From Synergistaceae bacterium (GTDB lineage: Bacteria > Synergistota > Synergistia > Synergistales > Synergistaceae), in the NCBI GenBank assembly GCA_031257775.1, contig JAIROA010000115.1:1-42579 (forward strand): a stretch of 42,579 nt of DNA, given 5' to 3'. The notes beneath the pieces are model-generated. The model was not told where the DNA came from. It made no database searches and saw nothing but the letters and a program-made list of their open reading frames with translations. Below are positions 1 to 8,117 of the stretch, piece by piece (within the stretch, counting starts at the first letter, position 1; each line of letters starts with the position of its first letter). Both the position numbers and the translations under genes were made by a program.

Positions 1-1
1 C

Positions 2-1171
2 GACCGCCAGCTGCCGCTGAATCTGCCGTTTATGACCGGCGCGGAAAGCGGCGGTCATCCGTCGCGTTACGACAACACACGCCAGCGACACGTCGTTATA
101 TCAACCTGCGGATTTTATACGTCAGAGGGCAATTATGCCGCCGTAGACGCGATGTTCGAGCGGTGCTGCGGTGATTTTGAGCGGATTTACTGCGGGCAGG
201 GCGAGCTTTTTTCAATACCTGAACTGCGAACCCGCACGGAGCAATATTTGGCGAGCGTCAAACAGGCGGGCGCGGAATATTTGCGTGGCGGCATAACTGC
301 CGAAACCCGCGCCGCGTTGAACGCTTTGCTATACCCCAAAGACGTTTTCGAGAGTATGGCGGACGCGAGTTGGGGCGTAGAGCAGACTTCCGGCGGCGAA
401 ACGGTCAAAACCGACGAGAGCATGGTGTTCACGCGGCAAATGGCTGCGCTTTACAACAAAGCGAACCACGACAAAGACCGCGTAATCGAGATGAACTACA
501 CCGACATCGGGAAGCGGTATCAAATCAGGCTTACCAAAGACGGAGCAAACGTGAGCGCCGAAAACCTCACAACCGCCGACACGACTATCAACACGCCTTT
601 TTCTGTGTGGCAAGCGATAGCCAAAGGCGAGATTGAGGGTTCGGCAGCACTGTTGCAAGGCAAGTATACCGTCACGGGTAATTTCTCGCTGATGCTCAAA
701 TGGGACGAACTGTTCGGCGCGGTGACGCCGGGTGCGCCTGCGGCCCCGAGCGAATTTGCCAAACGCGCAAAGTGGGTCAACGGAGCGAATATCGCCGGAG
801 CGGCGGCGTTCGCGGCGTTTCTTATCAGCGGCGCGAGCGATTGGTTTCTGCTTGCCGTGCAGCTGTTTTTCGCCTTGTTTTGGGGCATAACCGTGTTTAT
901 GAAAGTGCCGCTCACGTGTTATTTTTCGGCGGCGGGTTATGGCGGCGAGAAAATGCTGAAAAATCCACTATTCACGCGCACAAATCGCATATTGACGGCA
1001 TGTTGGGCCGTCGAGTATTTGCGGATGTCCATTGTGCTTGTAGCGTTGCGTTTCTCCGACGCGCCGGGGTGGCTCGCCGCGTTGACTTATGCACCAGCGC
1101 CGTTGTTGGGAGTGTTCACTGGTTGGTTTCAGAAATGGTATCCGGCAAAAATGGCTAGGGGGAAAGCGTAA
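2..1171 (+). CDS. Flavodoxin/NADPH-dependent FMN reductase family protein, 5' truncated by the window edge
   Basis: Reading frame is open to the left edge (DRQLPLNLPFMTGAESGGHPSRYD...); 'VVISTCGFYTSEGNYAAVDAMFER' resembles a flavodoxin-like fold; C-terminal hydrophobic segments. Confidence 0.6.
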   Translation, partial: DRQLPLNLPFMTGAESGGHPSRYDNTRQRHVVISTCGFYTSEGNYAAVDAMFERCCGDFERIYCGQGELFSIPELRTRTEQYLASVKQAGAEYLRGGITAETRAALNALLYPKDVFESMADASWGVEQTSGGETVKTDESMVFTRQMAALYNKANHDKDRVIEMNYTDIGKRYQIRLTKDGANVSAENLTTADTTINTPFSVWQAIAKGEIEGSAALLQGKYTVTGNFSLMLKWDELFGAVTPGAPAAPSEFAKRAKWVNGANIAGAAAFAAFLISGASDWFLLAVQLFFALFWGITVFMKVPLTCYFSAAGYGGEKMLKNPLFTRTNRILTACWAVEYLRMSIVLVALRFSDAPGWLAALTYAPAPLLGVFTGWFQKWYPAKMARGKA

Positions 1172-1338
1172 GCGGCAACCCAAGATAGAAATTTAAAAAA
1201 TAGAACCTGATCGGTCTATGATTCATACCGTAACGAGGCTAGTCGCCGCGATATGGATCTCAACAGACAGCCGAGCAGCGTTTATCTTTATCTGCCCCCG
1301 TTGCCCGTCCATAGCGCTAAAAACTTTCCAAAACCCGT

Positions 1339-1418
1339 TCAGCTTGTTACTTTTGTTGTCAAAAATTGTCAACGTGTCGCATTTCTTATCAACGCGTCAG
1401 AAAACTGTTCAACTTGTC
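1339..1418. repeat. Phased short direct repeats TCAACGTGTC/TCAACGCGTC/TCAACTTGTC with 20 bp spacing (starts 1369, 1389, 1409), plus a weaker copy TCAGCTTGTT at 1339
   Basis: Direct reading of the sequence. Confidence 0.7.
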
Positions 1419-1492
1419 AAAAAACGCGACAAATTTCTACTCATCAAAACCCATAATATTACCTCCACACCCCGTCATCTAAGTTAAGGAAT

Positions 1493-1540
1493 CGCTGATT
1501 AAATGTTCTTTAGGCAACCGCTGATTAAACGTTCATTAGG
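1493..1540. repeat. Two tandem 22-nt copies CGCTGATTAAATGTTCTTTAGG / CGCTGATTAAACGTTCATTAGG (26 bp period)
   Basis: Two mismatches between copies; the core CGCTGATTAA recurs at 10671-10680 and inverted at 26709-26719. Confidence 0.75.
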
Positions 1541-1900
1541 GGATATCCTTGACCGTCTGCAGATAATCGAGCCTCATGTACCCCATCCTTTCGTAAAGCC
1601 GTATTGCCGGAGCGTTGGACGGCGCGACTTCCAGGCGAAACCGGCTCGCCTTGCCGCCATACTCGCCCTCCACGAAACGGAGCAGCGCGCTCCCTACACC
1701 TTCCCCCCTGCATCTGGGCGAGACATATACCTCCTCCAGCAAAACGCAAAGCCCGCCCGCCTCAGTTGACCAAGTGAAGGACAAGAGCGCATAGCCTGCC
1801 GCGGCTCGGTCTGTCTCTATCATCAAACCGCGCAGCAGCGGGTTTTTCCGCACACACTCCTCGAAGGTCCGGGTGAAGTATTCGCCAGGGACAGGACGCC
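1536..1900 (-). pseudogene. GNAT acetyltransferase, N-terminally truncated
   Basis: 'GYALLSFTWSTEAGGLCVLLEEVYVSPRCRGEGVGSALL...APSNAPAIRLYERMGY' is the GNAT core; in-frame homology seems to continue upstream (PGEYFTRTFEECVRKNP) without a start, then hits a stop near a repeat fragment. Confidence 0.65.
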
Positions 1901-1969
1901 GTCCGCCGTCTGCCTCGAGAGATACGCCAGTTTTTCAGCGGTGTCGATTATATCTTGATACAAACATAG

Positions 1970-1992
1970 TTCATTTGATTTAGAATCGGAAT
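1970..1992. repeat. Half-copy of the dispersed hairpin element (TTCATTTGATTTAGAATCGGAAT)
   Basis: Identical 23-mer to the right arm of the full copy at 33055-33102. Confidence 0.85.
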
Positions 1993-2270
1993 TACATGCA
2001 AATTTGCGACATTTCCCGGAATTTTTTACGATAATTTGCCTATCTTCCCAGAGATCGCATATATTCCCCTTGCATAATATGAAATTTACGATACATTCAT
2101 TTAAATACATAAATAAATAGTTGACGAGCCGTTATAAAGCTTAATTTCTGTTTTGCGTTTTGCTTTGTAAGATGCTCTTGGCTTGTGGGATTTTGAAGGA
2201 ATTTAAAAGAAGGGAGGCAATTTTAGAAACCGGCGCCAATAATATTATGGAGGCAAGGAGGTTTGGAAGC

Positions 2271-2933
2271 ATGGAATCTGGTAAAAGTGACATCCGTAAC
2301 AAAAACCATTTCGGGGACATTGACGCGTATCGTGAGGTAAACGGGGCAAGGGAAGAGGCCAAAGCGAGTGAAGCAAATGAAGTAAAGGAAGAGCGTGAAG
2401 CGGACGGAACGGAAAGCGCCAGCCGCAGGATAGACGCCCTTGTGGCGGAATTCGCGCCGTTAGTGCGCCGCGTCGCTCGCAGATACGCTGGGCGCGGTGC
2501 CGAGAGGGAGGATTTGGAGCAGGAAGGTTATGTCGCGCTCATATCGCTTGCCAAGCGGGTTACGAATGACGCTTACATAGCGCGGGAGCTATCCAGGTTC
2601 CTGCCGGGCATGGTCCGCGACGCGGCGGGGCGTATGCGCTGGCGGAGCGGAGTCGTGCGGCTGAATGCCGGCGAAGACGCGTCCGGAGACGACGATTCGG
2701 GCGGGATAAGCATCCCGGACGCGCGCGCGGCCTCCGATTACGACGCCGCGGAGCTGCGCGCCGCAATAGAGGCCCTGCCGGACGAGGAAGAGCGTAAGAT
2801 CGCGTTTGCCCTGTCGGAGGGATCGTCCTTCGGCGATGTGGCGGAGCTGATTGGCGTCGGCAGAAAAACCCTGCGCAAGAGAATCCGCTCGCTCTGGCGC
2901 AACCTGGCCCGTTATCTCCGAAATCCTGGCTGA
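2271..2933 (+). CDS. Sigma-70-like RNA polymerase sigma factor (region 2 and region 4-like HTH)
   Basis: 'APLVRRVARRYAGRGAEREDLEQEGYVALISLAKR' (region 2-like) and C-terminal 'EGSSFGDVAELIGVGRKTLRKRIRSLWRNL' HTH; ATG 2271 preceded by AAGGAGG. Confidence 0.7.
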   Translation: MESGKSDIRNKNHFGDIDAYREVNGAREEAKASEANEVKEEREADGTESASRRIDALVAEFAPLVRRVARRYAGRGAEREDLEQEGYVALISLAKRVTNDAYIARELSRFLPGMVRDAAGRMRWRSGVVRLNAGEDASGDDDSGGISIPDARAASDYDAAELRAAIEALPDEEERKIAFALSEGSSFGDVAELIGVGRKTLRKRIRSLWRNLARYLRNPG

Positions 2934-2955
2934 CCTGGGGCGGACGCGCAAAACC

Positions 2956-3053
2956 GGGGCGAACGCATAGGTTCGCCCCACGGAATCCGTGAAATTTTTA
3001 CGCCGGGAAGGGGCAGACCTGTGTGTCTGCCCCCCAACATGTCTGCCCCTTCC
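2956..3053. repeat. Tandem GGGGCGAAC-N6-GTTCGCCCC and GGGGCAGAC-N6-GTCTGCCCC hairpins plus a third competing arm
   Basis: Perfect 9-bp stems at 2956-2979 and 3010-3033; a 13-nt arm GGAAGGGGCAGAC (3006-3018) is also perfectly complementary to 3041-3053. Confidence 0.8.
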
Positions 3054-3415
3054 GAATGTGTCCGTCCCGTTTGTGTGCCGCTCCCCCACGCGTCATCCCA
3101 ACATCCCGCCCATGCTCACCCGCACTTCGTGTTGGGCGCGACAAAAATATTTTTTCAGTAATTTTGGCAGGTTTTGTGCGTAAGTAGTTGACATAGCAGG
3201 GCCGTTATGGTTAGATTTGCCCTGTGCCCATATGGCGGCGCTTGATTTTAATCTACGCCCGAGCGTTGCGGCGAAATTTTAAATATTTTTTGTGGCGCGT
3301 TTGCGTATGTGATGATATAATTCCACATCATAATTTTGCGTTTTGGCCTTTTGTTTAGTTTCGTGTCTTTGCGTTGTTACGCGGCCTACGAAGCCGCGCA
3401 ATGAAATTTAATCAG

Positions 3416-3543
3416 TAAGAACGGGAGCAGGGGGTGCATAAGGAGAGCGGAAATGGCCCCGAGGGGCGTAAAATTCAGCAAGTTATGGCCGTATTGCGCG
3501 GCTAGCGTGAGATTTTTCCCCATAAGAACGGGAGCAGGGGGTG
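3416..3543 (+). repeat. 21-nt direct repeat TAAGAACGGGAGCAGGGGGTG, copies at 3416-3436 and 3523-3543 (107 bp period)
   Basis: Exact match of both copies. Confidence 0.9.
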
Positions 3544-3810
3544 ATTGAAGAAAGGGATAACTGCTTTACGCTTCACGCGGTTTGGCAAGTTTATGCCGCG
3601 CAAGTTGGCGGAAGGGCGCGTTTATATCGCGCCAGGGCATTCACGGGAAATCGGCGCGGTTCTCCGGTCATTCGGCCTTCCCATGACTGCGGGACTTCGG
3701 GTTAGGCGGTCTAAAAAGGCATATGGGCAATAGGGCTAAAGCGGATGGATCGGAAAACTTTATTTACGCCGGATGGATTTCCCGGGATATTTTGGAAGGA
3801 GGAGTAACTT

Positions 3811-6800
3811 TTGAGCAAGAAGAGATTTATTCTGTTCGCCCTCGTGGCGGCAATAGTTCTGAGCTTCGCGGGCAGCGCGTTCGCGGCGACGGAATATCAC
3901 TGGACTGGCGATAGTGGTGATGGAAAATGGAACACCCAAGGAAACTGGCTTCCAAATACTGGCTACCCCGGCATCGCTGTTGGTGACACTGCGGTAATTC
4001 GTGGCGACGCGGGAGAGATTATTTGGACTGCCGGTTTTGCTCCGGCGGGACAAATCGTTTCTATCACCATCGAAGGACCGTCCGGTAGCGGGGTAACCCT
4101 TGAGTTGCAAGGGGGGACGCTGTTCGGAAATGCTATCGTGGGTGGCTCTCCGATTTATGGAGTGCGCAGCATTATCGCCAAGTCGAATTTCACTATCACG
4201 GCGGCGAGAGGCTACGAGGATACGAAAGCTAACTACGACGACGGAAATGTCGCTTATTTGCTTATGCTTATCACACCAAGCTTGCCAACGAAGACCCCGT
4301 TCTTAGAGGTGGGCAGCGGAGCGACGGTAAAGGTGGATGTTCCTTTCTACTACACCACTGATAGTACAGCAGCCGCACCGTCCAATGTTTTTACTGACAA
4401 TTGGAGAAGTATCGTAAAGACAGACACAGGTACGCTCGAATTCACAAAGGGTTATTATGAGTGGCCCGTCCTTTTAAATATTGGCACTACGCCGGTAACG
4501 GGTACTCCTAATGCGCGTCCGTTAGATATCGCGATTGAGGACGGCGTCGTTTCGATCCCGTCAGGTGTGGTCGACGACGACGGGCACGGCACCATCCTCG
4601 GGAACGTGGTGTTCGATTATGTAACGAATAACACCGGGAACCGCAACCCAACGCTCAAGGTTACGGGCAACGAGGAACTCTTTTGGCCCGTGAACTTTAC
4701 GAACGACGGAACTACTCCTTTGATTTTCCGGAACTACGTAAAGGCCCACAAAGGTAGTAAAACCACGCCGAACGCGACTTACGACATCGACAAGGGCGCG
4801 TCGCTTGTGTTGGGCTATAACCTCGCGTCGAGTACGAGCAACATATTTTACGGCAACCAGGTTCAACTGACTGGACCGTACACCGGCGATGAGCGGCAAG
4901 AAGTGGTGAAAAAGGGCCTAGGGGTGCTTGACCTCAATTACGGCGCGGTTGGAAGCGTTGCTGTAGATACAAATTATACCGGTAATTTTATCGAGAAGTT
5001 CACGGTGGCTGAGGGAAGCATCGAAGCGCCGTACGGGACGCCGTTCAACGCTAATAAATATACTACTGGAGACCAGGTCACCCGCCTTGAGGTCTTTAAT
5101 GACGCGACGTTCGCCACCGGCGGCGGTGAACACCGCACGTGGGATCCGGACGACGCTGTGACAAGCGTCAAGTCGTTCTGGGGCAAACTCGGAAGCACGC
5201 TGGATATCAAGACCGGTCTTTTCGCGATTTACGATAACCAAAACTCGACCGGCACCGTCCACTCGATCGTCTCGGGCGACGTAATCGGCAAGGGCGGGCT
5301 AGAGGCTAATGACGAGGCTTTGGACAACATCAAAACTGTGGTGGAGGTTCACGGTAACAAGAACACGTACGAGGGCGGGACGTGGATCTACACCGACGCC
5401 GTAGTCTCCTTCTACAGGCAGAACAGCCTCGGCACCGGCCCGATAGTCGGTGAAGGCGGCGAGGTAGAGCTTGCGTCGGCAGGTTCCAACTGGATCGACC
5501 TCCCGAACAAGATCGAACTCAGCCACCAAACCGACGGGCTCACCTTCGATGTACCGGCTGACAAGCTCGTGAAGCAGACGTTAGGCGTGGCGTACACCGA
5601 CTCCCTGCTGAATAAGACCGGCTTGGGCGAGCTGGTTCTGGCGGGCAAAGGCGTAGGGTCTGGGAGGGGCGACGTCAATTGGATCAACTCCGCGCGTGTC
5701 GCTCTCCTGGCCTCTCAGGGAACCGTAGTCCTCGATCACAACGAGGCAGCCGGGCACGGTGGCATCAGTGTCGCGGACGGAGCGGCGGTAAGAGCTTTTA
5801 ACGGCTTCTCCGGGGACAACGCGTTCTACCTCAGCGACGCGAACGCGACTCCGACAGTTGACAGCGTTATCGGAGCGGTGTTAAACGGCACGACGCCAGC
5901 TCTCGTCACCGCCGAATCCTTCAATGCCCAGGGCGACTTCTCGTTCCAGATTTATCCGAAGGCGCCGATCAAGAAGGGCGAAACATTGGCTGTTTTGAAG
6001 GCTGACGAAATCGACGTCGCGAAGGCCAGCGCCACTGTAACCGACCTGTCGCTCACCAAGAAGTTCACGACGCTGGCTGTCGCGGAAGCGGAGGGCAACA
6101 CTCTCGAACTGACCGCGGCGAAGGACATCGACGTCCCGACGATTACGGCTACTGGGCTTGCGGCGGACGTTGACGGCGATATCGCCATCGTGATCAAGGT
6201 GGCTTCCACGACCCCGATCAGCAAGAGCGTGAAGGTCATCTCCGATATCCCATCCCAGAGAGTTTCTGACGTGGATGTGGAGGGCAGGACGTTCACCATC
6301 AAGGGAGTCGCCCCGTCAGCGGCGGCGACGTACCCTGTGCGTGTATATGTCACGACGACCGGCGACTGGGTCACCGATACGGTTGATACCGACGGCATCA
6401 CAGCCTACGAGGACTTCGTGCTCACAGTCGGCGGCGATGAAGGCACAGTCACTCCTCCTCCTGCGGTTAACACCGACAGCTTCGTTGTGACCGTATCTGC
6501 CAAGACGAACGACGCTATCTCCGGAACCGTGAAGGTTCAGGAAATCGGCGGGACTGCCGAGGACGTAATCCTGAACAGGCCGTTCGATCTTAAGCTGTTC
6601 AGCGTAGGCGCTGAGGAGCCTGTCGAGACTCTTACTACGCTTGACAGCGGCGATACCGGAACGGCGGAGTTCAGCTTCGCGAAGCCGGCAGCCGGTTTCG
6701 GATACGGCGCCGCATACTATATCGTGGCCTCTCCGAAGGCTGACGACACGGCAACCCCGGCTCTTGTGGAGTACAGGCTTGCTGACTTCAGCACCGACCC

Positions 6801-6915
6801 AGCCAGCAGCACGGTTGGCGGCGGCAGCTCAAGCGGCGGCTGCGACGCGGGCTTCGGCGTATTCGCGCTCCTGGCGGCGACCGGCGCTGTGACGCTTCTT
6901 CGCAAGAAGGGCTAA
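3811..6915 (+). CDS. Large secreted surface protein with autotransporter-like beta-helix passenger repeat and Synergist-CTERM-like sorting tail
   Basis: TTG start with AAGGAGGAG SD; signal peptide ending AFA; 'LLNKTGLGELVLAGKG' passenger-type repeat; C-terminus SSSGGCDAGFGVFALLAATGAVTLLRKKG. Confidence 0.85.
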   Translation: MSKKRFILFALVAAIVLSFAGSAFAATEYHWTGDSGDGKWNTQGNWLPNTGYPGIAVGDTAVIRGDAGEIIWTAGFAPAGQIVSITIEGPSGSGVTLELQGGTLFGNAIVGGSPIYGVRSIIAKSNFTITAARGYEDTKANYDDGNVAYLLMLITPSLPTKTPFLEVGSGATVKVDVPFYYTTDSTAAAPSNVFTDNWRSIVKTDTGTLEFTKGYYEWPVLLNIGTTPVTGTPNARPLDIAIEDGVVSIPSGVVDDDGHGTILGNVVFDYVTNNTGNRNPTLKVTGNEELFWPVNFTNDGTTPLIFRNYVKAHKGSKTTPNATYDIDKGASLVLGYNLASSTSNIFYGNQVQLTGPYTGDERQEVVKKGLGVLDLNYGAVGSVAVDTNYTGNFIEKFTVAEGSIEAPYGTPFNANKYTTGDQVTRLEVFNDATFATGGGEHRTWDPDDAVTSVKSFWGKLGSTLDIKTGLFAIYDNQNSTGTVHSIVSGDVIGKGGLEANDEALDNIKTVVEVHGNKNTYEGGTWIYTDAVVSFYRQNSLGTGPIVGEGGEVELASAGSNWIDLPNKIELSHQTDGLTFDVPADKLVKQTLGVAYTDSLLNKTGLGELVLAGKGVGSGRGDVNWINSARVALLASQGTVVLDHNEAAGHGGISVADGAAVRAFNGFSGDNAFYLSDANATPTVDSVIGAVLNGTTPALVTAESFNAQGDFSFQIYPKAPIKKGETLAVLKADEIDVAKASATVTDLSLTKKFTTLAVAEAEGNTLELTAAKDIDVPTITATGLAADVDGDIAIVIKVASTTPISKSVKVISDIPSQRVSDVDVEGRTFTIKGVAPSAAATYPVRVYVTTTGDWVTDTVDTDGITAYEDFVLTVGGDEGTVTPPPAVNTDSFVVTVSAKTNDAISGTVKVQEIGGTAEDVILNRPFDLKLFSVGAEEPVETLTTLDSGDTGTAEFSFAKPAAGFGYGAAYYIVASPKADDTATPALVEYRLADFSTDPASSTVGGGSSSGGCDAGFGVFALLAATGAVTLLRKKG

Positions 6916-6954
6916 AGCGGTCTTAAAGCGGCAAAAGTAATAAGCAACAGTGGC

Positions 6955-6982
6955 GGGGGGCTTGCAAAAGCCTCCCGTTTTG
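6955..6982 (+). terminator. Rho-independent terminator after the surface protein gene
   Basis: GGGGGGCTT-GCAA-AAGCCTCCC (one G-U pair) followed by GTTTTG. Confidence 0.7.
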
Positions 6983-7039
6983 CTGATGCCATCTCGATGG
7001 AAACCCGTAAGTCATGTACTCAGAATACCAACCCCGCCG

Positions 7040-7068
7040 TTGCCGCGCTCCGGGGCGCGGGGTATAAT
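7040..7068 (+). promoter_or_regulatory. Sigma-70 promoter for the rpn gene
   Basis: TTGCCG - 17 nt - TATAAT, 42 nt upstream of the GTG start at 7110. Confidence 0.65.
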
Positions 7069-7109
7069 GACGGCGGCAATACACACATAGACAATAGGGG
7101 AGTGGTTTT

Positions 7110-8042
7110 GTGGCCCAAAGGGCGAAAAGACAGGACAAAGGCCCAGCCAGGCAGGGCGCGCTGGCTAAAAAAGAAGGCTTGCTGCCGCTTCGCAATGATA
7201 TCGTCTTTAAAATGACGTTCGGTGATGCCCGCAACACGCGTATCTTAAAGGCCTTTCTCTCGGCGGTGCTGGATCTGCCGGAAGAAGAATACAGCGAGAT
7301 CGAGGTCATAGACCCTCATTTAAGGGTTGGCGCCCCGGATGAAAAACTCGGTATCCTCGACGTACATGTCAAGACAAAAGATGGCAAGCAAATAGACGTT
7401 GAGATACAGATCGCCCGCACTCCTTTCATAGAGGAGCGAATAACCGCCTATACGGCGAAAATGCTTGGTTCCCAGTTAAGCATTGGCGGGAAATACGCTG
7501 AGCTAAAAAAGGTAATCTCCGTCGTCATTCTCGCTTACGACCTGATTAAGGACAGCGATCATTTTCATAACAAGTACATGCTGTACGATGCCGGGACGGG
7601 ATCCCTCTTTACGAACATCATCGAGATACACACGCTGGAGTATCAAAAAATCCCCGCCGAAGCGGACGGCGCGGATGCCGACGAGAAAACCGCGCGGCTG
7701 ATTTTATGGCTGAAGCTGATAAGAGCCGAGAGAGAGGAGGATGTCAAGATGCTGGCGACAAAAAGCCCCGAAATAGAAGAAGCCTACGAGGTTCTGAAAA
7801 AACTCTCGGAAAGCGAGGAAGTGCGCTTGCTGTACGAGTCCAGGGAAAAAGCCATCTGGGACGAGCAGGCGCGGCTTTACGGCGCCCGTAAAGAGGGTAA
7901 AGAAGAAGGTCGGAAAGAAGGCAGAGAAGAAGGCAAACTCGAAATGGCAAAAAATCTTCTCTCTCGCGGAGTATCGCCGGACATAATAGCGGAAAGTTCC
8001 GGGCTGACGCCTGACGCCGTACAATCGCTCATGAATGGTTAA
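7110..8042 (+). CDS. Rpn family recombination-promoting nuclease/putative transposase (PD-(D/E)XK)
   Basis: 'PLRNDIVFKMTFGD...ILKAFLSAVLDL...LGILDVHVKTKDGKQIDVEIQI' typical of the Rpn family; C-terminal KEGREEGK charged helix. Confidence 0.9.
   Translation: MAQRAKRQDKGPARQGALAKKEGLLPLRNDIVFKMTFGDARNTRILKAFLSAVLDLPEEEYSEIEVIDPHLRVGAPDEKLGILDVHVKTKDGKQIDVEIQIARTPFIEERITAYTAKMLGSQLSIGGKYAELKKVISVVILAYDLIKDSDHFHNKYMLYDAGTGSLFTNIIEIHTLEYQKIPAEADGADADEKTARLILWLKLIRAEREEDVKMLATKSPEIEEAYEVLKKLSESEEVRLLYESREKAIWDEQARLYGARKEGKEEGRKEGREEGKLEMAKNLLSRGVSPDIIAESSGLTPDAVQSLMNG
7749..8042 (+). CDS. Candidate internal in-frame small protein (RpnS-like, 97 aa) nested in rpn
   Basis: ATG 7749 in the Rpn frame preceded by GAGAGGAGG (7732-7740) with 8-nt spacing; encodes MLATKSPEIEEAYEVLKK...QSLMNG. 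Confidence 0.5.
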   Translation: MLATKSPEIEEAYEVLKKLSESEEVRLLYESREKAIWDEQARLYGARKEGKEEGRKEGREEGKLEMAKNLLSRGVSPDIIAESSGLTPDAVQSLMNG

Positions 8043-8117
8043 GCGAGCGGATAAACTGAGCGATTAGGCATCATCATCATCGCTGCCGCCAGTTGCGTCA
8101 TGAGCGGCAGAGGTCGA

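Noticed and set aside
1218-1487. 89-aa ORF covering the 20-bp-phased repeats
   Set aside because: Low-complexity translation across repeats; no SD or domain.
3416-3543. CRISPR-like pair of identical repeats
   Set aside because: Only two copies 107 bp apart with an ~86-bp intervening segment and no cas genes; not an array.
3545-3733. 62-aa ORF (MKKGITALRFTRFGKF...) before the surface protein
   Set aside because: TTG start inside repeat-rich, structured leader DNA with no recognisable family; cannot be separated from chance.
3416-3810. Known riboswitch (c-di-GMP, glycine or cobalamin type) in the surface protein leader
   Set aside because: Hairpins present but none of the conserved aptamer core sequences could be recognised.
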